A stretch of DNA of 64,000 nucleotides from Gluconacetobacter liquefaciens (GTDB lineage: Bacteria > Pseudomonadota > Alphaproteobacteria > Acetobacterales > Acetobacteraceae): the NCBI RefSeq assembly GCF_003350405.1, contig NZ_QQAW01000006.1, positions 1 to 64,000 on the forward strand. Direction: 5' to 3'. Shown piece after piece: positions 1 through 8,835 of the stretch (positions within the stretch are counted from its first letter, which is position 1; the number at the start of each line of letters is the position of its first letter). The notes beneath the pieces were generated by a model that was not told the origin of the DNA, made no database searches, and was given only the letters and a program-made list of their open reading frames with translations. The position numbers were made by a program, and so were the translations under genes.

Positions 1-68
1 AAGATACATTTGGTTACATGAAAAAATCTGACCAAATGGCCTTGGTATAACTCATGATTTCAAGCTAA
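1..68. other. AT-rich non-coding edge sequence
   Basis: All three forward frames contain stop codons here (for example positions 19-21, 29-31, 48-50, 55-57 and 66-68). The sequence is much richer in A+T than the coding DNA that follows. It immediately precedes a gene whose 5' part is missing, so it may be a recombination or insertion boundary. No insertion-sequence end can be recognised from this short piece. Confidence 0.5.
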
Positions 69-848
69 TTTCTGACTTTCCAAACAGTCACTAAGACCTG
101 TCTCGCCATCATCCTCGTAATTCCCGCTCTGCTGTGGCTATTTTCCACACTCGCACGCAGCCGCAGAACGGCGGCAATCGCCCTGGCCTGCGGAACGGCT
201 GGCAGTCTGATCGGCGCGCTTTTCGGCTATCTGATCTGGTGCAGCGTGACCAACAACGATCCGACAGCCCCGTTTCAGAGCATGACCTTCACGGGCCGCA
301 CGGACCTCTGGACCTTCATGCTCCTCGAAATCCAGAAGCGTCCGTGGTTTGGGGCCGGTTTCTATTCATTCTGGGCCATCAACCCGGCCATCCAGCCCAG
401 CCTGAAAACATCCATGTGGTTCGGCAGCGAGGTTCATATCAACGAAGGCCACCAAGGCTACATCGATCTGCTGGCGACAGGAGGCATCGTCGGATTTGCC
501 CTAGGCGTCGGGGTCCTGATCTATGCAATCATATTGGCCATAAAGGCCATCGGTAAAACACCGGCGTGGAATAGAACGCACCCGGTGACCATGACCAGGC
601 CCGTGGCATTCTTCCACCTTGCCTTTCTTCTTGCCCTGAGCATTCATAATTTCACTGAATCCAATCTGTTTAGTAATAATGGCTTTCTGGCCATGGCGCT
701 ATATTTTTCATTATTTGAGCTGACCAGCTGGAACAGACAGCAGAACATGCTAGATCCGGCGCGCAAACCATGGGAAGGATCGGCCTCCGTCATCTTATCT
801 GCCCATGAGAACGATGCCCCCCCTCGCCCATTGATCAGGACGACGTGA
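69..848 (+). pseudogene. 5'-truncated O-antigen ligase / polymerase-like membrane protein (Wzy_C family)
   Basis: The frame is open from position 69 to the stop at 846-848. It encodes membrane segments and then a TFTGRTDLW motif with a following WFGAGFYSFW, typical of the C-terminal half of O-antigen ligase and ExoQ-type polymerases. Such proteins are usually about 400 residues with some ten membrane helices; only about 250 residues are present. There is no ATG; the only usable start is a GTG at 246, which lies inside the conserved domain. Homologous-looking sequence already begins near position 87. In the family the protein joins or polymerises lipid-linked glycans at the periplasmic face of the inner membrane. 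The following gene is a glycosyltransferase, so this is probably the end of an exopolysaccharide cluster. It could be a remnant or be expressed as a fragment. Confidence 0.6.
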
Positions 849-989
849 TGGCGGATCAACGATCCGCGCTCGTCCCTCCTGCACGGAAGCTGCTTTCGTA
901 TCTGGAGATACTTACCCACGCCTCAATGACAAAGGCAGCTTCGCATAGATCACCATTTTTTTGGAAACACTTAAGGAATCAATAGACCC

Positions 990-1937
990 ATGACAGAAGT
1001 CGGAGAGCGAGCATTGGCCCCCTCCACCATCGATATCAGCATCGTGGTTCCATGTTACGACCGCCTGAATCTGCTGGAACGCACGCTCCAGGCCTGCCTG
1101 GCTCAGCAGGTGGATGCTGGAATCTCGTGGGAGATTGTTGTCGCGGACAACCATCCCGCCCGCTTGGCTGCACCGATAGTCGCGGCTTTCAACAGCCAGA
1201 TCCCACTGCATCATGTCGCGGCTGGCGATCGCAATATCGCCGAAGCACGCAACCTTGGCGTCAAGGCTGCGAACGGCGCATTCATCGCATTCGTGGATGA
1301 TGACGAGGCACCCGAGCCCGATTGGCTGATGGCCCATTATCGGTGCCTGGCCCGCACCGGTGCCGATGCCAGCTTTGGCGCGATCTACCCGATTTTCGAA
1401 GGAGGCTCCCCCCCGGCGTGGGATACGCAGGGCCGCTACTACAGCACGGATTTCGGATTGCCCGACGGCACGAAAATCGAGCCGCTGAAATGGTTCCCCC
1501 CCCGTCCCCGCGGTGTCAGCACGGCAAATGTCATGCTGAAACGCTCCTCCTGTTTTCCAGGAGAAAAGCCATTCGACGAGGCATTCGGACGCACCGGAGG
1601 GGAGGATACATTGTTGCTCCTGCGTCTGGCCCAGGCAGGAAGGCGATTCGTGTGGTGTGCGGATGCCCATGTCATCGAATTCAATGAAATCGGCCGGTTA
1701 AGCTTTCGCTATATGTGTCGGCGGGTTCAACGGAGTTCCCGGCATTCGGCCGAAGTCCGCATGGCGATCAGCTCTAACAAAATGGCTACGCGCATCAGCA
1801 TCTATTTTATCGCATTGTCACAATTATCGGTTTACGGGGCTTTATGGATATTGCGCCGCAAGCCGGCTTATGTGCTGCAAATCTGCAAAGCCCTTGGAAA
1901 ACTGGGTTTCGCTCGCCTGGAATTCATACCGGAATAA
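990..1937 (+). CDS. Family 2 glycosyltransferase
   Basis: A 315-residue cytoplasmic GT-A fold enzyme expected to move a sugar from a nucleotide-sugar to a lipid-linked or growing glycan. The N-terminus has the family strand IDISIVVPCYDRLNLLERT (about residues 14-32). The acidic metal/nucleotide site is DDDEAPEPDW at about 103-112. A C-terminal hydrophobic stretch near residue 270 may touch the membrane. A weak AAGGA element lies about a dozen bases before the ATG. It follows a truncated ligase-like gene in the same direction, which fits an exopolysaccharide locus continuing to the left of the window. The sugar donor cannot be read from the sequence. Confidence 0.8.
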   Translation: MTEVGERALAPSTIDISIVVPCYDRLNLLERTLQACLAQQVDAGISWEIVVADNHPARLAAPIVAAFNSQIPLHHVAAGDRNIAEARNLGVKAANGAFIAFVDDDEAPEPDWLMAHYRCLARTGADASFGAIYPIFEGGSPPAWDTQGRYYSTDFGLPDGTKIEPLKWFPPRPRGVSTANVMLKRSSCFPGEKPFDEAFGRTGGEDTLLLLRLAQAGRRFVWCADAHVIEFNEIGRLSFRYMCRRVQRSSRHSAEVRMAISSNKMATRISIYFIALSQLSVYGALWILRRKPAYVLQICKALGKLGFARLEFIPE

Positions 1938-1946
1938 AGCGGAGGA

Positions 1947-1966
1947 GGGACGGCTCAGACCGTCCC
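1947..1966 (+). terminator. GC-rich hairpin after the glycosyltransferase
   Basis: GGGACGG (1947-1953) pairs perfectly with CCGTCCC (1960-1966) across a six-base loop, nine bases after the glycosyltransferase stop codon. No T-run follows, so it is only a possible terminator or 3'-end stabiliser. Confidence 0.35.
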
Positions 1967-2051
1967 ACAAAACTGCGCCATAAATATGAATGATGACTGT
2001 TCATATCCGACTGCGTGCATGATGCGCAGACCGTGAATTTAATCATCTGTC

Positions 2052-2078
2052 AATGGCTTCTTTTATCAAGAAGCCATT
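2052..2078 (-). terminator. Perfect 10-bp hairpin downstream of tRNA-Glu
   Basis: AATGGCTTCT (2052-2061) and AGAAGCCATT (2069-2078) form a perfect 10-bp stem with a seven-base loop. It lies just beyond the 3' end of the minus-strand tRNA-Glu, where a transcription terminator is expected. It also lies downstream of the plus-strand glycosyltransferase and could serve both. The T-run on either strand is poor. Confidence 0.5.
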
Positions 2079-2097
2079 ATGCCACTAACAAAGTCAG

Positions 2098-2173
2098 TGG
2101 CGTCCCGTACGGGATTCGAACCCGTGTTACCGCCGTGAAAGGGCGGTGTCCTAGGCCTCTAGACGAACGGGAC
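2098..2173 (-). tRNA. tRNA-Glu (anticodon UUC)
   Basis: The minus strand reads a 76-nt cloverleaf with 7-bp acceptor arms GTCCCGT/ACGGGAC, an encoded CCA end at 2098-2100, and the T-loop GGTTCGAATCC. The anticodon loop is CTTTCAC, giving TTC (Glu). The D-arm CTAGAGGCCTAGG is typical of tRNA-Glu. Confidence 0.97.
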
Positions 2174-2187
2174 GTTGGACGAGGCAG

Positions 2188-2216
2188 CTTCTATGACATC
2201 GCGAGAGGGGACGCAA
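2188..2216 (-). promoter_or_regulatory. Candidate sigma-70 promoter for tRNA-Glu
   Basis: Read on the minus strand, TTGCGT (2211-2216) is separated by 17 bases from TAGAAG (2188-2193). The tRNA 5' end lies 14 bases further on. The spacing is ideal and both boxes are fair matches to the housekeeping consensus. Confidence 0.4.
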
Positions 2217-2280
2217 CCCACCCGGAGCAGGAAAATTGGTTTGCGGCACATTTTTTCCAAGTTCGAAGCTTTTCAGGCGA

Positions 2281-2685
2281 TTACGGAGCGGGCACGACCT
2301 GCACCGCCACCGGGCTCATGACCAGCCGGCCAACGATTCGCCGGTTCTGAACGTCCCACAGCAGCACCCGGTCGGGGCCGCCGCCGCCAGTCAGCGCCAC
2401 CGCCAGCACCCCTTCCCTCTCCCGCGTCATGCCGCTGACATGCGTGCCAACGGGTTCGCCCAGCACCAGTTCGCCATCATTTCCCGCCGCTCCCGCCAGC
2501 ACAGCCGGTTCAGCGTTGAGCCCGGCAATCGCCGCCGGCTTCGGATGGGATATCCGATGGACCAGCACACCGACCAACACCAGAGAGCCCACCGCCAACA
2601 GCACCCCCATGCCGATCACGGCGGCCAGCAACCCTCTGGAGGCAGCCACGCTCGTTCCCGGTCCACTCACGCCCTGTCCATTCAT
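2281..2685 (-). CDS. DUF6476-like small inner-membrane protein
   Basis: A 134-residue protein starting MNGQGVSGPG. It has one strong membrane helix at about residues 18-43, ending in a histidine- and proline-rich HRISHPKP turn. A periplasmic beta-rich tail follows, with RVLLWDVQNRR near the C-terminus. It is divergent from rluD, with rpoH beyond. In other alphaproteobacteria a short membrane protein of unknown function occupies the same place beside rluD, so position and architecture support the family call. The frame stays open upstream through the opposite strand of rluD, but that extension is an artefact of high GC; the ATG at 2685 is the sensible start. Function unknown. Confidence 0.65.
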   Translation of the reverse strand: MNGQGVSGPGTSVAASRGLLAAVIGMGVLLAVGSLVLVGVLVHRISHPKPAAIAGLNAEPAVLAGAAGNDGELVLGEPVGTHVSGMTREREGVLAVALTGGGGPDRVLLWDVQNRRIVGRLVMSPVAVQVVPAP

Positions 2686-2751
2686 GATTGTCTTGATCCA
2701 ACTTGGCCCGGCATGATGTTCCGACCGGGCGATTTCCGTTAAGAGCCGTGC

Positions 2752-3720
2752 ATGACCGACGACACGCCCCCCCTCCGCGTCACCGCGACCGAACAGCATA
2801 CCGGCCAGCGAACCGACCGCTTCCTGGCCGACGCGCTCGATACGCTGTCCCGTTCGCGCGTCAAGGCGCTGATGGAAGCCGGCCACGTACTCCGCGACGG
2901 CCAGATCCTGCGTGAGCCCGCCGATCCGGTGCGGCCCGGTCTGTGTTATGAAATCAGGGTCCCCCCGGCAATCCCCGCCACGCCCCAGGCCCAGGACATC
3001 CCCTTCGCCATTCTGCACGAGGACGCCGACCTGATCGTGCTGGACAAGCCCGCCGGCCTGGTGGTGCATCCGGCACCGGGCAACGAGGACGGCACCCTGG
3101 TCAATGCCTTGCTGGCCCATTGCGGCGACAGCCTGACGGGAATCGGCGGCGAGCGGCGCCCCGGCATCGTACACCGGCTGGACAAGGATACGTCGGGCGT
3201 CATGGTCGTGGCCAAAACCGAACAGGCCCACAAGGCCCTGTCCGACGCCTTCGCGACCCGCGATATCGACCGCACCTATCTGGCCCTGGCATGGGGATTG
3301 ATGACCCCCGCCAGCGGCGGGTTCGAAGGTGCGATCGGCCGCGACAAGCGTGACCGCAAGCGCATGGCCGTGGTCACCCATGGCGGCAAGGCGGCACTGA
3401 CGCACTACCGCACCCTCTCCACCCACCATGGCGCGCTCAGCCTGGTGGAATGCCGGCTGGCGACCGGCCGCACCCATCAGATCCGCGTCCATTTCTCGCA
3501 TGGCGGCCACCCGCTGGTCGGCGATCCAGTCTATCTACGCCGCATCCCTGCCGCCGCACGCACCCTGCCCGACGACGCAAAACGCGCCGCGCTGGACTTC
3601 CCGCGCCAGGCCCTGCACGCCGCGCGCCTGGGTTTCACCCATCCCCGCACGGGCGAAGCCATGCTGTTCGAGACCGCCCTGCCGGACGATTTCAAGGCGC
3701 TCATGGCAAAGATTGCTTAG
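2752..3720 (+). CDS. rluD: Ribosomal large subunit pseudouridine synthase, RluD type
   Basis: A 322-residue RluA-family enzyme that isomerises uridines in 23S rRNA. In E. coli RluD the targets are 1911, 1915 and 1917 in helix 69. Residues 8-75 resemble an S4 RNA-binding domain. The catalytic motif HRLDKDTSG starts at about residue 141, with D144 as the expected nucleophile, and RTHQIRVH follows near 240. Its position divergent from a DUF6476-like gene and upstream of rpoH matches other alphaproteobacteria. A second, more distant family member lies at 25992-26969, so the exact target site is inferred from context. Confidence 0.88.
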   Translation: MTDDTPPLRVTATEQHTGQRTDRFLADALDTLSRSRVKALMEAGHVLRDGQILREPADPVRPGLCYEIRVPPAIPATPQAQDIPFAILHEDADLIVLDKPAGLVVHPAPGNEDGTLVNALLAHCGDSLTGIGGERRPGIVHRLDKDTSGVMVVAKTEQAHKALSDAFATRDIDRTYLALAWGLMTPASGGFEGAIGRDKRDRKRMAVVTHGGKAALTHYRTLSTHHGALSLVECRLATGRTHQIRVHFSHGGHPLVGDPVYLRRIPAAARTLPDDAKRAALDFPRQALHAARLGFTHPRTGEAMLFETALPDDFKALMAKIA

Positions 3721-3747
3721 TTTTAAGGCAATATCCTAGGAGCTTCC

Positions 3748-3776
3748 TTGACGCTCCCAGACCTGGCCGATAGGCT
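3748..3776 (+). promoter_or_regulatory. Candidate sigma-70 promoter in the rpoH leader
   Basis: TTGACG (3748-3753), a 17-base spacer and TAGGCT (3771-3776) form a plausible housekeeping promoter. It would give an untranslated leader of nearly 190 bases before rpoH. Long leaders that sense temperature are known for rpoH mRNAs, but the folding here was not computed. Confidence 0.4.
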
Positions 3777-3970
3777 TAACTCATGCTTCGACGGGTGACG
3801 CTACCGTCGGAATGGACGTCCCGCGATGGTGCGGCCCTCGGAGGGGGTACCACGCGGGGACGTGAAGTCCATCCACGCGTCATACGGGCCGGCCATGCAA
3901 CCCTGTCGCCAGATGTGCCTTTAGGACATCAGCGGGACATGGCCTCCCTCAGGGAAAAGGAGTCCGACCA

Positions 3971-4855
3971 ATGGCCTCTTCAGTTCTCAATGTTGGTCCC
4001 GAGACCAACCTTTCAAGGTACCTCCAGGATATTCGCAAGTTTCCGATGCTCTCGCCGGAAGACGAGCAGCGTCTATCGCGGAGCTGGCGGGACAAGGGCG
4101 ATACCAAGGCCGCCCATGCACTGGTCACCTCACACCTGCGCCTGGTCGCCAAGATCGCGATGGGATATCGCGGCTACGGCCTGCCGCTGGGCGAACTGAT
4201 CAGCGAAGGCAATATCGGGATGATGCAGGCGGTCCGCCGCTTCGACCCCGATCGCGGCTTCCGGCTGGCGACCTATGCGATGTGGTGGATCCGCGCCGCG
4301 ATCCAGGAATATATCCTGCATAGCTGGTCGCTGGTCAAAATGGGCACCACCGCCGCCCAGAAGAAGCTGTTCTTCAATCTGCGCCGCCTCAAGGGCCAGA
4401 TGCAGGCCATCGACGATGGCGACCTGCAACCCGAACAGGTGAACCAGATCGCCAAGTCGCTGGGCGTGCCGGAACAGGACGTGATCAACATGAACCGCCG
4501 GCTCTCGGCGCCCGATCACAGCCTGAACGCCCCCCTGCGTGCCGACAGCGAAGGCGAATGGCAGGACTGGTTGGTCGACGACCACGACAACCAGGAAGAG
4601 ACGCTGGCGGAAAGCGAGGAATTCAGCGGCCGCAAGGCCTTGCTGGACAACGCGCTGAAAACCCTGAACGAGCGCGAACGGCATATCCTGACCGAACGCC
4701 GCCTGAAGGACGAACCGTCAACGCTTGAAGATCTGTCGCACACCTACAACATCTCGCGCGAGCGGGTGCGCCAGATCGAGGTCCGGGCCTTTGAGAAGGT
4801 GCAGGCCGCGATGAAGGCGGAAGTCGAAACCCATCGCGGCGCCAGCGCGGCCTGA
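3971..4855 (+). CDS. rpoH: RNA polymerase sigma-32 factor
   Basis: A 294-residue alternative sigma factor that directs RNA polymerase to heat-shock promoters. Region 2 is clear (YRGYGLPLGELISEGNIGMM, then FDPDRGFRLATYAMWWIRAA). The diagnostic RpoH box QKKLFFNLR follows, near residue 136. Region 4 ends with an HTH (SRERVRQIEVRAFEKVQAAM). Length and motifs are typical of alphaproteobacterial RpoH. An AAAAGGAG element lies about a dozen bases before the ATG. A long leader and a candidate promoter lie upstream, and a strong bidirectional terminator lies downstream. In the family its activity is controlled by DnaK and FtsH. Confidence 0.96.
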   Translation: MASSVLNVGPETNLSRYLQDIRKFPMLSPEDEQRLSRSWRDKGDTKAAHALVTSHLRLVAKIAMGYRGYGLPLGELISEGNIGMMQAVRRFDPDRGFRLATYAMWWIRAAIQEYILHSWSLVKMGTTAAQKKLFFNLRRLKGQMQAIDDGDLQPEQVNQIAKSLGVPEQDVINMNRRLSAPDHSLNAPLRADSEGEWQDWLVDDHDNQEETLAESEEFSGRKALLDNALKTLNERERHILTERRLKDEPSTLEDLSHTYNISRERVRQIEVRAFEKVQAAMKAEVETHRGASAA

Positions 4856-4877
4856 CCGCCCGGCGAGACCTCAACAA

Positions 4878-4909
4878 AAAAGGGCCGGACCATCAGGTCC
4901 GGCCCTTTT
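4878..4909. terminator. Bidirectional intrinsic terminator between rpoH and purA
   Basis: AAAAGGGCCGGACC (4878-4891) pairs perfectly with GGTCCGGCCCTTTT (4896-4909) around an ATCA tetraloop. The A-run on one side and T-run on the other give a U-tract on both transcripts, so it can end both convergent genes. Confidence 0.93.
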
Positions 4910-4919
4910 CGTATAGGCG

Positions 4920-6209
4920 TCAGCCCTCGAACGGGTCGCGCATCAGGATGGTGTCGTCGCGCTCGGGACTGGTGGAGAGCAGCGTCACCGGCGCTTCGAC
5001 CAGTTCCTCGATCCGGCGCACATACTTGATCGCCTGAGCCGGCAGATCGGCCCAGGAACGGGCACCACGGGTGCTGTCGGTCCAGCCTTCCATCGTCTCA
5101 TAGATCGGGGTCACCCGAGCCTGCGCCGCCGGAGCCGAGGGGAAGCTGCGGATTTCCTTGCCGTCCAGTTCATAGCCGACGCAGACCTTGATCTCCGGCA
5201 GTCCGTCCAGAACGTCCAGCTTGGTCAGCGCCAGCCCGTTGATCCCGCCGACGCGCACTGCACGGCGTACCAGCATGGCGTCAAACCAGCCGCAACGGCG
5301 CGGACGGCCGGTCACGGTGCCGAATTCATGCCCGCGCGTGCCCAGTGTACGCCCCATCTCGTCATGCAACTCGCTGGGGAACGGCCCCTCGCCCACGCGC
5401 GTCGAATAGGCTTTGGCAATACCCAGCACGAAACCGACCGTACCAGGCCCCACGCCACTCCCCGTCGCCGCATTGGCCGCGATGGTGTTGGAACTGGTCA
5501 CGAACGGATAAGTCCCATGATCGACGTCCAGCATCACCGCCTGCGCACCCTCGAACAGGATGCGACGGCCAGCCCGGCGCGCGTCGTCCAGCAGGTCCCA
5601 CACCGTGTCCATATAAGGCAGCACGCGAGGCGCCAGTGCATTCATGTGCTCAAGCAGCGCGGCCTTGGTAAAGGTCGGCGCCCCCAGCCCGGCCAGCAAC
5701 GTATTGTGATGCAGCAGCAGTTCGTCCAGCTTCCAGTCCAGCGTCTCCGGCTCGGCCAGATCGCACAGACGGATGGCCCGACGCGCCACCTTGTCCTCGT
5801 AGGCCGGGCCGATCCCACGCCCGGTGGTCCCGATCTTGCGCGCGCCGCGTGCTTCTTCGCGGGCCCGATCGATCGCACCATGCACCGGCAGGATCAGCGG
5901 CACGTTCTCGGCGATGCGCAGCGTCTCCGGCGTCACCTTCAACCCCTGCGCCGACACACGGTCGATCTCGGCCAGCAGCGCTTCGGGGTCGACGACAACG
6001 CCATTGCCGATCACGCCCATCTTGCCACGCACCAGGCCGGAGGGCAGCAGCGACAGCTTGTAGGTCTGGTCACCCACCACCAGCGTATGGCCGGCATTGT
6101 GCCCGCCCTGGAAACGGACGACGATATCCGCCCGGCTGGCAAGCCAGTCGACGATCTTGCCCTTCCCCTCGTCACCCCATTGGGCGCCGATCACGGTGAC
6201 GTTGGACAT
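4920..6209 (-). CDS. purA: Adenylosuccinate synthetase
   Basis: A 429-residue cytoplasmic enzyme that makes adenylosuccinate from IMP, aspartate and GTP, the first committed step to AMP. The N-terminal P-loop [14 protein letters not shown] (about residues 11-24) and [15 protein letters not shown] are signature motifs. [20 protein letters not shown] and [11 protein letters not shown] are also present, and the length is normal. It ends the minus-strand argC-tRNA-serC-hisZ-purA series, about 90 bases after hisZ. A strong terminator lies just past its stop codon. Confidence 0.97.
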   Translation of the reverse strand: MSNVTVIGAQWGDEGKGKIVDWLASRADIVVRFQGGHNAGHTLVVGDQTYKLSLLPSGLVRGKMGVIGNGVVVDPEALLAEIDRVSAQGLKVTPETLRIAENVPLILPVHGAIDRAREEARGARKIGTTGRGIGPAYEDKVARRAIRLCDLAEPETLDWKLDELLLHHNTLLAGLGAPTFTKAALLEHMNALAPRVLPYMDTVWDLLDDARRAGRRILFEGAQAVMLDVDHGTYPFVTSSNTIAANAATGSGVGPGTVGFVLGIAKAYSTRVGEGPFPSELHDEMGRTLGTRGHEFGTVTGRPRRCGWFDAMLVRRAVRVGGINGLALTKLDVLDGLPEIKVCVGYELDGKEIRSFPSAPAAQARVTPIYETMEGWTDSTRGARSWADLPAQAIKYVRRIEELVEAPVTLLSTSPERDDTILMRDPFEG

Positions 6210-6296
6210 CAGAAGCTCCTCAGAAAAACGATCCGGCCGGAACGCAACACAAAAGGGGGGGCACCGGCCGCCCAGTCGCCCGGCTTAACAGGCGCG

Positions 6297-7442
6297 TCAG
6301 TTCAGCGCCACCACTCCGTCGCCGGCCACGATCATATCGCATTCCAGGCGCCGCGCCTCGGCCTTGCTGTCCGCGACAGGCACCAACCCATCGACGGTCG
6401 CATAACCCTCGGCCCGTAACCGCTTACCGACTGCCGGATCGCAGTCCACAGGCAGAAACACGCGCACCCGGCCGGCCCTGGCGGGCGCCGCGCGCAGCAG
6501 CGCCTCAGGCCGCAGCGTCAGGCCACAGGCCGGCTCGTCATTATTGGACACATAGCGTCCACCACGACCCAGCTCTTCATGCTGCCCACGCGCATACACC
6601 GTCACACAGACGCCGGTATGATAATGCAGCCCCCGGAATTCGACCGGGTCAACGGTCAGGCGGATATCCGGCACCCGCGCCTTGATCGCGGCAAAGGTGG
6701 CAGCCAGACGTTCGCTCAGCACCCGAACCGGCGCGGGCAGCACCAGGCCACCCAGCACCGACAGGGCCCGCTCGGCCGGCCCGGCCGCATGCAGCAACTC
6801 GGTCAACACCGGCGCCAGCCCGCCGGCCAGCTTCGCCACCGCCGCCGCATCCTTACGGTCCAGCGCCCGCATCAGCGCCTGCCTCTCGGCAGGCGTAAAG
6901 CCCACTTCTGCAATCAGCGCCGGCACCAGCGGCGGCATCGTCAGGTCGAACGACACGCCGGGCACACCCAGTGCCGCCAGCGCCTCGGCCCCCAGCGCGA
7001 CGACCTCGGCATCTGCTTCGGGCGTATCCGGCCCGATCAGTTCGATACCAGCCTGCGAAATCTGCCGGTCGCTCTCCCGCGCCCCACCACTCGCCTGCAC
7101 ACACAGCCCGGTATAGGAAAGGCGCAGCGGACGCGGCGCATCGGCCAGCCGCGTCGCGGCAATCCGCGCGATCTGCGGCGTGATATCGGGCCGCAACGCC
7201 ATCATCCGCCGCGTATCCGGGTCCATCAGGCGAAAGGCCTGATCGGCCACCGCCGCGCCGGACCCGCTCAGCAGCGTGTCCTCGAACTCCAGCAAAGGCG
7301 GCTTCACCCGGCTATAGCCATGCGAAGCAAAGACCCGCATCAGGCTTTCCATACCGGCGGCCTCGGCCTCGGCGTCGGAAGGCAGCAGATCGACAAAGCC
7401 TGCAGGCAGCAGGGCGGGATTGGGAGGCGGATCGTCCGTCAT
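6297..7442 (-). CDS. hisZ: ATP phosphoribosyltransferase regulatory subunit
   Basis: A 381-residue paralogue of histidyl-tRNA synthetase catalytic domains. In organisms with a short HisG it forms the HisG-HisZ complex for the first step of histidine synthesis. It opens with the class II fold (LPAGFVDLLPSDAEAEAAG), followed by YSRVKPPLLEFEDTLL and RMMALRPDITPQIARI. There is no anticodon-binding domain and the catalytic HisRS motifs have degenerated, as expected. The neighbours serC and purA are the usual ones in Rhodospirillales. Confidence 0.92.
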   Translation of the reverse strand: MTDDPPPNPALLPAGFVDLLPSDAEAEAAGMESLMRVFASHGYSRVKPPLLEFEDTLLSGSGAAVADQAFRLMDPDTRRMMALRPDITPQIARIAATRLADAPRPLRLSYTGLCVQASGGARESDRQISQAGIELIGPDTPEADAEVVALGAEALAALGVPGVSFDLTMPPLVPALIAEVGFTPAERQALMRALDRKDAAAVAKLAGGLAPVLTELLHAAGPAERALSVLGGLVLPAPVRVLSERLAATFAAIKARVPDIRLTVDPVEFRGLHYHTGVCVTVYARGQHEELGRGGRYVSNNDEPACGLTLRPEALLRAAPARAGRVRVFLPVDCDPAVGKRLRAEGYATVDGLVPVADSKAEARRLECDMIVAGDGVVALN

Positions 7443-7491
7443 GCGCGCGCCTATATCATCCTTGCGGCCATTCGTCAGCCCACGCGCCAGG

Positions 7492-8676
7492 TCAGGCGAA
7501 CTCTGAACGCACTTGGGCTTCGGCCCAGTCCAGCCACGGCATCAACGCACGCAGGTCATCGGCCTCCACGGTCGCGCCACCCCACAGCCTCAGGCCCGGC
7601 GGCGCATCGCGATAGCTGCCGATATCCAGCCCCACACCCTCGGCTTCCAGCAGGCTGACGATCCGCTTGGCCGCCTTGGCCTGCGTCGCCGCATCCAGCG
7701 CCACGAACCAGGGTGCCACGATGGTCAGGCAGATCGCCGTGCTCGACCGCTCGGCCGGGTCAACAGCCAGAAAAGAAGCCCAGCCGGACCGCGCAACCCA
7801 GTCTGCCACCACGGCCAGATTCGCCTGGCTGCGGGCGACCAGTGCCGGCAACCCGCCGATCGCCTCGGCCCAGCGCAGCCCGTCCAGTGCGTCCTCCACA
7901 CAGAGCATGGAGGGCGTGTTGATCGTATCGCCCTTGAAGATGCCCTCGATCAGCCGCCCCTTCGCCGTCAGCCGGAAAATCTTCGGCAGCGCCCGCGGCG
8001 GCGGCGTCTCCTCCAGCCGGCGCACCGCACGCGGCGACAGGGCCAGCATGCCATGCGCGGCCTCACCGCCCAGCACCTTCTGCCAGGACCAGGTCACCAC
8101 ATCCAGCCGATCCCACGGCAGATCCATCGCAAAGGCGGCCGAGGTCGCATCGCAGATCACCAGCCCGTCGCGCTCCACGGGAATCTGCGCACCATCGGGA
8201 ATACGCACGCCCGATGTCGTGCCGTTCCACGCCAGCACCACGTCATGCGACCAGTCCACCTGCCCCAGATCCGGCAGGCGGCCATATCCGGCTTCCAGCA
8301 CCCGCGCGGCCGGAGCATGCAACTGGTTGATGATATCGTCAGCCCAAGTCGCCGAAAAACTCTCGAAGGCAAGCACGTCGACCGGGCGCTCGCCGACCAG
8401 CGACCACAGCACCATCTCCACCGCACCGGTATCCGATGCAGGGACGATCCCCAGCTTCCAGTCCTCCGGCAGACCAAGAATCGCCCGCGACCGTGTAATG
8501 ACCTCGTTCAGCCGGGCCCGTCCCTCGGGCGCGCGATGCGAACGACCCAGCAACGCGCCCGAGAGCGCATCCAGCGACCATCCCGGACGCTTGGCACAGG
8601 GACCGGAAGAAAAGCAGGGATTTGCGGGGCGAACGCCCGGCTTCACGATCACGTCGGGAGAGAAAGCAGACATCAT
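7492..8676 (-). CDS. serC: Phosphoserine aminotransferase
   Basis: A 394-residue class V PLP aminotransferase converting 3-phosphohydroxypyruvate and glutamate to phosphoserine and 2-oxoglutarate. The PLP lysine lies in [17 protein letters not shown], and [16 protein letters not shown] lies near the cofactor phosphate. The chosen start is the first of two adjacent ATGs (MMSAFSPD). The open frame continues upstream, but only by reading through the tRNA-Leu gene, which cannot be coding. The ATG is 14 bases from the tRNA CCA end, with no good ribosome-binding site between them. hisZ follows 49 bases later. The usual partner serA is not in the window. Confidence 0.93.
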   Translation of the reverse strand: MMSAFSPDVIVKPGVRPANPCFSSGPCAKRPGWSLDALSGALLGRSHRAPEGRARLNEVITRSRAILGLPEDWKLGIVPASDTGAVEMVLWSLVGERPVDVLAFESFSATWADDIINQLHAPAARVLEAGYGRLPDLGQVDWSHDVVLAWNGTTSGVRIPDGAQIPVERDGLVICDATSAAFAMDLPWDRLDVVTWSWQKVLGGEAAHGMLALSPRAVRRLEETPPPRALPKIFRLTAKGRLIEGIFKGDTINTPSMLCVEDALDGLRWAEAIGGLPALVARSQANLAVVADWVARSGWASFLAVDPAERSSTAICLTIVAPWFVALDAATQAKAAKRIVSLLEAEGVGLDIGSYRDAPPGLRLWGGATVEADDLRALMPWLDWAEAQVRSEFA

Positions 8677-8690
8677 CCGGTCCGGAGAAA

Positions 8691-8774
8691 TGGTACGAGA
8701 GAGGGGACTCGAACCCCTATGCCTTGCGGCGGTCGATTTTGAGCCGACTACGTCTACCGTTCCGTCACTCTCGC
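8691..8774 (-). tRNA. tRNA-Leu (anticodon CAA)
   Basis: The minus strand folds into an 84-nt class II tRNA. The acceptor arm is GCGAGAG/CTCTCGT with a G-U first pair. The D-arm contains GGTAGACGT, the anticodon loop is CTCAAAA (anticodon CAA), and there is a long variable arm around CGCCGCAAGGC. The T-arm GGGGTTCGAGTCCCC and an encoded ACCA end complete it. It reads UUG leucine codons. Its 3' end lies only 14 bases before serC. Confidence 0.95.
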
Positions 8775-8785
8775 CTGCGGGCCTC

Positions 8786-8813
8786 CTTATCAGCAAACCG
8801 GGCCGGCAGGCAA
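8786..8813 (-). promoter_or_regulatory. Candidate sigma-70 promoter for tRNA-Leu (and perhaps serC)
   Basis: On the minus strand TTGCCT (8808-8813), a 16-base spacer and GATAAG (8786-8791) precede the tRNA by 11 bases. The boxes are reasonable. No separate promoter can exist between the tRNA and serC, so serC probably shares this one or an upstream argC promoter. Confidence 0.35.
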
Positions 8814-8835
8814 TCATGCAGGAGCGATCAAACGA

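Noticed and set aside
2686-3510. Long minus-strand extension of the small membrane protein at 2281
   Set aside because: The extra part is antisense to rluD; only the last 134 residues show a plausible membrane protein.
8677-8817. N-terminal extension of serC
   Set aside because: It would translate through tRNA-Leu; the ATG at 8676 matches the family start.
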